From: Candidatus Zixiibacteriota bacterium
GTDB taxonomy: Bacteria > Zixibacteria > MSB-5A5 > DSPP01
Length of the DNA: 64,000 nt
Reading direction: 5' to 3'
Assembly: GCA_022614805.1 (NCBI GenBank)
Contig: JAKEHY010000022.1
Span: forward strand, 1-64,000
Shown here: positions 59,624 to 64,000 of the stretch, in pieces
Numbering within the stretch: position 1 is the stretch's first letter
Layout: each line of letters starts with the position of its first letter
Position numbers and translations under genes: made by a program
The notes under the pieces: model-generated
What the model was told of the DNA's origin: nothing
The model's database searches: none
The model's input: only the letters and a program-made list of their open reading frames with translations

Positions 59624-60798
59624 ACTTTTTCGAGGGCGGTTTTGATTTTCTCCAAAGCCCGGCAAATGTTTTCCTGCGAATTGGCGTAGGAGAAACGGAT
59701 GTATCCTTCGCCGAATCGTCCGAAGGCGGTTCCGGAAAGACAGGCGACCCCGGCCCCTTCCAATAAGTAATCGGCCATTTCCCTGGAAGATTTGCCGAAT
59801 TTTTTTATGGAGGGAAACACGTAAAAAGCCCCCTGCGGCTCCGTGATCGAAAGACGCGGAATTTGCTTCAGGCCGGAAACGATTAGGTCCCGCCGGGCTT
59901 TGAACTCCGCCACCATCTTATCCACCTCATCCTGCGGGCCGGAGAGAGCCGCTTCAATGGCTTTCTGCCCGAAGCCGGAGGTGCAGGAAAAATCGTTGAT
60001 GGCCAGTTTGGTGACCGCCTGCGCCAACGCATCCGGCATTGCGCCAAATCCCAGCCGCCAGCCGGTCATCGCGTACGCCTTGGACATTCCGTCCAGAACG
60101 ATGGTGCGTTCCGCCATTCCGGGAAAGGAAGCGATGGAAATATGCGTTCCGCTGTACAAGCCGCGCGAATAAATCTCATCCGACAGAACCCAGATATCCT
60201 CCCGGTTTTTGATGACCTCAAAAATTCCCTCCAACTCTTTTTTACCCAAAACCGTGCCGGTCGGATTGTGCGGGGAGTTTAGAATCAGCATTCGGGTTTT
60301 ATTGGTGAGTAACTTTTTCAACCTCTCCCCCTCCATTCGGAAGCCGTTCTGCTCCTCAAGTGGATACGGCACGGCTTTGCCGCCGACGAAGTTGACCGCC
60401 GACTCGTAGATGGGGAACCCCGGGTTGGGATAAATCACCTCGTTCCCCGTTTCAATCAAAGCCAGAATCGATAAAAACATAATCGGCTTGGCTCCCGGGG
60501 TGATCACAATGTTTTCCGGCTTAAAGGGGACGCCTATTTTTTTGGAGAGATGGTCGGCAACGACTTTCCGAACTTCCGGCAGCCCCGCCGCCGGAGTGTA
60601 GTGGGTAAAGCCGGCATCCATCGCCTTTTGAGCGGCCTTGCGGATGAACTCCGGCGTGTCGAAATCCGGCTCCCCGATTTCGAGATGGATGATTTCCCTT
60701 CCGGAGGCTTCCAAGGCCCGCGCCCGCGCCAGAACTTCAAAAGCGGTCTCCGTTCCCAGCCGGGACATCCGTTCGGCTAATCGCAGCTTGGCTCCCAA
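59620..60798 (-). CDS. Class I/II PLP-dependent aminotransferase
   Basis: 392 aa, aspartate/alanine aminotransferase fold type I. PLP Lys is in MSKAYAMTGWRLGF (Lys about 242), with EIGEPDFDTP near 41, SPHNPTG near 174 and SDEIYS near 206, and the C-terminal Arg in YIRFSYA. It is probably used to process alanine or glutamate from wall peptides given its company, but aspartate or another substrate is possible. Start TTG 60798 follows GGAGAG. It lies 18 nt after the CPBP protease gene. Confidence 0.93.
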   Translation of the reverse strand: MGAKLRLAERMSRLGTETAFEVLARARALEASGREIIHLEIGEPDFDTPEFIRKAAQKAMDAGFTHYTPAAGLPEVRKVVADHLSKKIGVPFKPENIVITPGAKPIMFLSILALIETGNEVIYPNPGFPIYESAVNFVGGKAVPYPLEEQNGFRMEGERLKKLLTNKTRMLILNSPHNPTGTVLGKKELEGIFEVIKNREDIWVLSDEIYSRGLYSGTHISIASFPGMAERTIVLDGMSKAYAMTGWRLGFGAMPDALAQAVTKLAINDFSCTSGFGQKAIEAALSGPQDEVDKMVAEFKARRDLIVSGLKQIPRLSITEPQGAFYVFPSIKKFGKSSREMADYLLEGAGVACLSGTAFGRFGEGYIRFSYANSQENICRALEKIKTALEKV

Positions 60799-60816
60799 GG
60801 TCTCTCCATCTCTTCC

Positions 60817-61701
60817 TTACGCCGTTGCGGCCGGCCCGGTTGCCGGGAGCCGGTCTCGCATCCTCCAGAAGATATAGCCGGCTATAATGGACACAATAGC
60901 CAAAGCCGCTCCGAACTCATCGATGAAATACTTCGTTTTGCCAGTATCCGCCGTCAGGGGGGTGAAGATCTCCTGCACGAAAAGGTTATGGCTGGCGTGT
61001 AAAAATGCTCCCGTCCATAAGTTTCCTGACTTCAACCGCATCCATGCAAAAATGAAGCTCATTCCCAAAACCATGACCGTAAAACAAAATAAACGATACC
61101 AGGTTGGCGTGTATGTGTTGTATTTCAGAAATAGTAAAAGTGGATAATGCCACATTGCCCATACAGTACCGCTAAGCAAAGCTGTCGTAGTAAAAGACGT
61201 GGCCTTTGCCAGCTCTGGTACCAAAAAACCCCGCCACCCGATTTCTTCTCCCAAAGCAAAACCGGTGTTACGGATGATGCCAAGCGTTCCCGTTAAAATC
61301 ACCATTAAAAATAGGACCAAACCGGCCGGCAACCCTTCCCAGCGGAAATCCTGCACCGCGGACTGCACGAACTCCGGATTGTAGAATCCTCCCAATCCAG
61401 AGAGCCAGACCGCCAGGTATGCAACCAGTGCGTAGGCCAATGGAATTAGATAGCTGGCAATTTGATATTTTGTCTTTCCCCATCCCCAACCCAGTTCGGA
61501 AATGCTTTTTCCGCACAATTTGCAGGTAATTAATGCCGCCACGCCGGGGCACCACATAAGCCCAAGAACATAGTTTATCCGCCCAGAGGCGCCAGAACCA
61601 GTTGTGCTAATTAATAAATAATAAAAAACTGCACTAAGCCCAAAGTTGATAAGAAGAAAAATTAAGATCCTTTTCCAAATTATCTTGTTCGTTTCCTCCA
61701 T
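60817..61701 (-). CDS. CPBP family intramembrane metalloprotease
   Basis: 294 aa, about eight membrane helices. The Abi/CPBP motifs are complete: EEIGWRGFL (about 156-164) with the catalytic Glu pair, WAMWHYPLL with His, and GAFLHASHN with His. This family includes Rce1-like prenyl proteases and immunity proteins. Codon use is more AT-rich than in the genes around it, hinting at a different origin. It starts the minus-strand transcript that runs into the wall-peptide operon. ATG 61701 is preceded by GGGGA. Confidence 0.9.
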   Translation of the reverse strand: MEETNKIIWKRILIFLLINFGLSAVFYYLLISTTGSGASGRINYVLGLMWCPGVAALITCKLCGKSISELGWGWGKTKYQIASYLIPLAYALVAYLAVWLSGLGGFYNPEFVQSAVQDFRWEGLPAGLVLFLMVILTGTLGIIRNTGFALGEEIGWRGFLVPELAKATSFTTTALLSGTVWAMWHYPLLLFLKYNTYTPTWYRLFCFTVMVLGMSFIFAWMRLKSGNLWTGAFLHASHNLFVQEIFTPLTADTGKTKYFIDEFGAALAIVSIIAGYIFWRMRDRLPATGPAATA

Positions 61702-61721
61702 CGGTTCCCCTCCGTCACGCT

Positions 61722-61750
61722 AAAAAAAATACCCCGCTCAAGGACGGGGC
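61722..61750 (-). terminator. Terminator of the transketolase operon
   Basis: On the minus strand GCCCCG, 8-nt loop, CGGGGT, then ATTTTTTTT. Confidence 0.85.
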
Positions 61751-61784
61751 TGCCTTCACGATTATCCACGGGCCTCAACTTCTC

Positions 61785-61831
61785 CTGTCCCCCTTGACAA
61801 GGGGGACAGACCCCGACTCACAGTCGGGGTC
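61785..61831. repeat. Two palindromes after the transketolase genes
   Basis: CTGTCCCCCTTG with its mirror (61785-61809, perfect) followed by ACCCCGACT/AGTCGGGGT (61810-61831). Similar motifs are seen in the gap at 5500-5520. Confidence 0.75.
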
Positions 61832-61860
61832 AGGGGGTCTAAGAATCGTTCGCCGATAAA

Positions 61861-62826
61861 CTACTTCCCATTCCCCCTGTGGTCTCTTCGCCGCAAGGCC
61901 TTTCTGGCTTTTTCGACGATATTGGTCGATTTCATCCCGAAGGCGACCAAAAGCTCCTCCGGCTTGCCGGACTGGCCGAACCGGTCCCACATCGCCACCA
62001 TCTCCACCGGCACGGGATGGTACCAGGCGGTAACCTGCGCCACGGCCGCGCCCAGCCCGCCGTAGATTTGGTGCTCCTCGGCCGTGACCAGAGAGCCGCA
62101 GTCACGCGCGGCCTGGATGATAATTCCCTCGTCCAGTGGCTTGAGTGTATGCATATTGATGACCCGCGCCTCCACTCTGTCTTCGCGCGCCAGAACCTCC
62201 GCCGCTTCCAATGCCTCATAAACCATAATCCCGCAGCCGATAATGGCCAAATCCTTCCCCTCCCGCATCACCAGCGCTTTGCCGAACTCAAAGGGAGTAT
62301 TCTCGTCCGTGACGACCGGCACGTCCTCCCGCCCCATCCGCAGATAGCAGGGCCCCCAAATCTCCGCTATCGCCAAAGTCGCCTTCTTGGTTTCCCAATA
62401 ATCGCACGGGCAAACCACCTTCATATTCGGCAGCGAGCGCATAATGGCGAACTCTTCCAAGGCCTGATGGGTGGCGCCGTCCGGCCCCACCGAAATTCCG
62501 CCGTGCGCCCCGCCGATTTTGACGTTCAGGTTGGAATAACAGGTGGTCACCCGAATCATATCCAAATCCCGGCAGGCGGCAAAAGCGCCGTAGGTGGCGA
62601 AAAAAGGAATTTTGCCGGTGAGGGAAAGCCCCGCCGCCACGTTGGACATATTCTGCTCCGCCACCCCCATCTGGAAAAAGCGCTGGGGAAATTTCTGGGC
62701 GAAAAAGTGCACCATCGTGGAGGAGGCCAAATCGCCGACTAAAACCACGACGTTCGGATTGGTCTCCCCCAGCTCCGCCAAGGCATGTCCGAACCCTTCG
62801 CGGGTTTTTTTCATTTGCACAGGCAT
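61861..62826 (-). CDS. Transketolase, C-terminal subunit
   Basis: 321 aa. Holds the pyrimidine-binding and C-terminal domains of a split transketolase of the pentose phosphate pathway. Marks: VVLVGDL near 27, then FFQMGVAEQNMSNVAAGLSL with the Glu that activates TPP, FATYGAFAACR, and GGAHGGISVGPDGATHQ. ATG 62826 shares a base with the stop of the N-terminal subunit (TAATG), so the subunits are coupled. Such two-gene forms are common in archaea, Thermotogae and candidate phyla. Confidence 0.93.
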   Translation of the reverse strand: MPVQMKKTREGFGHALAELGETNPNVVVLVGDLASSTMVHFFAQKFPQRFFQMGVAEQNMSNVAAGLSLTGKIPFFATYGAFAACRDLDMIRVTTCYSNLNVKIGGAHGGISVGPDGATHQALEEFAIMRSLPNMKVVCPCDYWETKKATLAIAEIWGPCYLRMGREDVPVVTDENTPFEFGKALVMREGKDLAIIGCGIMVYEALEAAEVLAREDRVEARVINMHTLKPLDEGIIIQAARDCGSLVTAEEHQIYGGLGAAVAQVTAWYHPVPVEMVAMWDRFGQSGKPEELLVAFGMKSTNIVEKARKALRRRDHRGNGK

Positions 62827-63734
62827 TAAGCCAGAACTCCCGCCGGCTTTTGCGGATACGCCGGCTCGGTGGAAGTTGCCAGATGATTGTGCCACTCGTC
62901 AAAAGTGGTGCCGAGTTCGGCCAATGCTTTCTCCGCCTGCTCTTTCGTAGGCGGCTTGCCGTGCCACTCGTATTTATCGTGCATAAAGGAAACCCCCTGC
63001 CCCATTATGGTATGGGCCAGAATAACGGTCGGCTTCCCCTTGGTATGGCGGGCTTCATCCAAAGCCCCCAGGATTTCCTCAAAGTTGTGCCCGTCCACTT
63101 CGATGACGTGCCAGCGAAAGGCCCGGTATTTATCCGCCAGGGGAGAGATTCCCATTATATCCTCCACCCGGCCGTCGATTTGGGCCTGGTTGTAGTCGAT
63201 GAGGCCGCAGAGATTATCCAATTTGTAATGTCCGGCCGACATCGCCGCCTCCCAGATGGCCCCTTCCTGCTGTTCCCCGTCGGACATTAAAGCATAGATG
63301 CGGCGGGAATGGCCGTCCAGACGGGAACCGAGCGCCGCGCCGACGGCAATCGAAAGCCCCTGGCCGAGCGAGCCGGAGGAAACCTCCACGCCGGGGGTGT
63401 CGAGGGAAGAAGGATGTCCCTGCAAATGCCCGTCGAATTGGCGGAATTTGAGCAGGTCGCATTTCGGGAAAAAACCGGCCTCGGCCAAAAGCGAATAATG
63501 GACGGGGGTGACGTGGCCGAAAGACCAGAACCACATATCCCGCCCCTCCCACTTGGGATGGCGCGGGTCAAAGGTCAATTCGTGAAAAAACAAAGTTGTG
63601 CCGACGTCGGCAAAGGAAAGCGGCCCGCCGGTATGCCCCGATTTGGCCGGCACCAGCATCGTGATGATATCCCGCCGGATTTCCAGCGCCTTCTGCTTCA
63701 GTTCGAGTATCGAAAGATTATACGGATTCGCCAA
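62826..63734 (-). CDS. Transketolase, N-terminal subunit
   Basis: 302 aa. Holds the diphosphate-binding domain: SGHTGGPLSFADV near 32, FGHVTPVHYSLLAEAG, SSGSLGQGLSIAVG, and the TPP/Mg motif SDGEQQEGAIWEAA ... DYNQAQIDG (Gly of the usual GDG is Ser here). With the C-terminal subunit it transfers two-carbon ketol units between sugar phosphates. TTG 63734 follows AAAAGGAG. A GTAGGGG palindrome lies 24 nt upstream of the start. Confidence 0.93.
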   Translation of the reverse strand: MANPYNLSILELKQKALEIRRDIITMLVPAKSGHTGGPLSFADVGTTLFFHELTFDPRHPKWEGRDMWFWSFGHVTPVHYSLLAEAGFFPKCDLLKFRQFDGHLQGHPSSLDTPGVEVSSGSLGQGLSIAVGAALGSRLDGHSRRIYALMSDGEQQEGAIWEAAMSAGHYKLDNLCGLIDYNQAQIDGRVEDIMGISPLADKYRAFRWHVIEVDGHNFEEILGALDEARHTKGKPTVILAHTIMGQGVSFMHDKYEWHGKPPTKEQAEKALAELGTTFDEWHNHLATSTEPAYPQKPAGVLA

Positions 63735-64000
63735 AGCTGCTCCTTTTCGCCATCACTGTAGGGGCACAATATATTGTGCCCTTGCCATTCCAAAAACGGG
63801 CAATATACCTTGCCTCCCTTTGCTGTCAAATCCTCTCACCCTCTCAAGATAATAATTTTAAAAATGCAATCCAAGCCCCATTTGTGAAAAAAATCACAGA
63901 GGGAAGATTGTCCCCAACAATGAATCATAAAATTTGGATTAAAAAGATTGTCCATCGTTTCTCAGCAACCCGATGCGACTTTAACACGACTGAAAATGAA
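63735..64000. other. Intergenic end of window with a palindrome and a possible gene start
   Basis: GTAGGGGCACAAT..ATTGTGCCC palindrome at 63758-63781. The rest is AT-rich; GATTGTCC occurs twice (63905-63912 and 63948-63955). A frame from ATG 63920 is open to the window edge (27 codons) behind GAGGGAAG, but is too short to judge. Confidence 0.4.

Noticed and set aside
60817-61701. CPBP protease as part of an anti-phage (abortive infection) system
   Set aside because: The family name Abi invites it, but no other defence gene is nearby and it is co-oriented with wall-peptide genes.
1-64000. Prophage, integron or insertion sequence
   Set aside because: No transposase, integrase, phage structural gene or att-like direct repeats were found; the short palindromes are non-coding.

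Overview
This window looks like chromosomal DNA of a moderately GC-rich, diderm, probably uncultivated bacterium. Evidence for an outer membrane is a patatin-POTRA-Omp85 protein, several lipobox proteins and a full murein-remodelling set. The dockerin-like C-termini, FG-GAP arrays, GT-C membrane transferases and DUF4159/DUF4175 pair resemble the FCB superphylum, for instance candidate Zixibacteria; that placement is inference from gene content, since no rRNA or marker tree is available here. I see no transposase, integrase, phage gene or CRISPR array.

Layout. 1-8 kb: tRNA-Lys end, a membrane di-iron hydroxylase, a DEAD-box helicase, a TPP riboswitch controlling a Thi4-type thiazole synthase, a glycine-zipper lipoprotein, a LON-domain protein, an Ada-like HTH/alkyltransferase, a DUF1203 protein and an AT-rich secreted protein. 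This part is dense in short palindromes with a GTAGGGG head. 8-10.7 kb: secD-secF. 10.7-17.5 kb: four tandem paralogous GT-C membrane proteins on the minus strand. 17.6-26.5 kb: DUF4159, DUF4175, a TPR protein, a small membrane protein and a DUF2723 transferase. 26.6-38.4 kb: EamA transporter, type Vd-like patatin, a SpoU-type methyltransferase with a palindrome inside its frame, DedA, CorC/HlyC, a P-type ATPase, DUF502, an EIIA-CBS protein and a cation exchanger. 38.4-45.5 kb: a possible broken gene, then three secreted proteins that share a Cys-containing dockerin-like C-terminal module, with htpX between them; one has a cohesin-like domain and one a putative His/Cys (clan CD-like) domain. 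45.6-49 kb: an uncharacterised five-gene membrane module in which every gene overlaps the next by four bases. 49.2-52.4 kb: sugar ABC transporter without its ATPase. 52.5-61.7 kb: a tightly coupled murein-peptide operon (aminotransferase, DacB, alanine racemase, NlpC/P60, LD-carboxypeptidase, Ala-Glu epimerase, amidase). 61.9-63.7 kb: split transketolase.

How the genes work together. Two themes dominate: cell-surface construction (Sec export, GT-C sugar transfer, secreted modular proteins, Omp85) and recycling of wall peptides. Best candidates for new biology are the cohesin-like/dockerin-like secreted set with its protease-like member, the five-gene membrane module, and the palindromic element family that repeatedly supplies stop codons to the genes it abuts and in one case is translated in frame.
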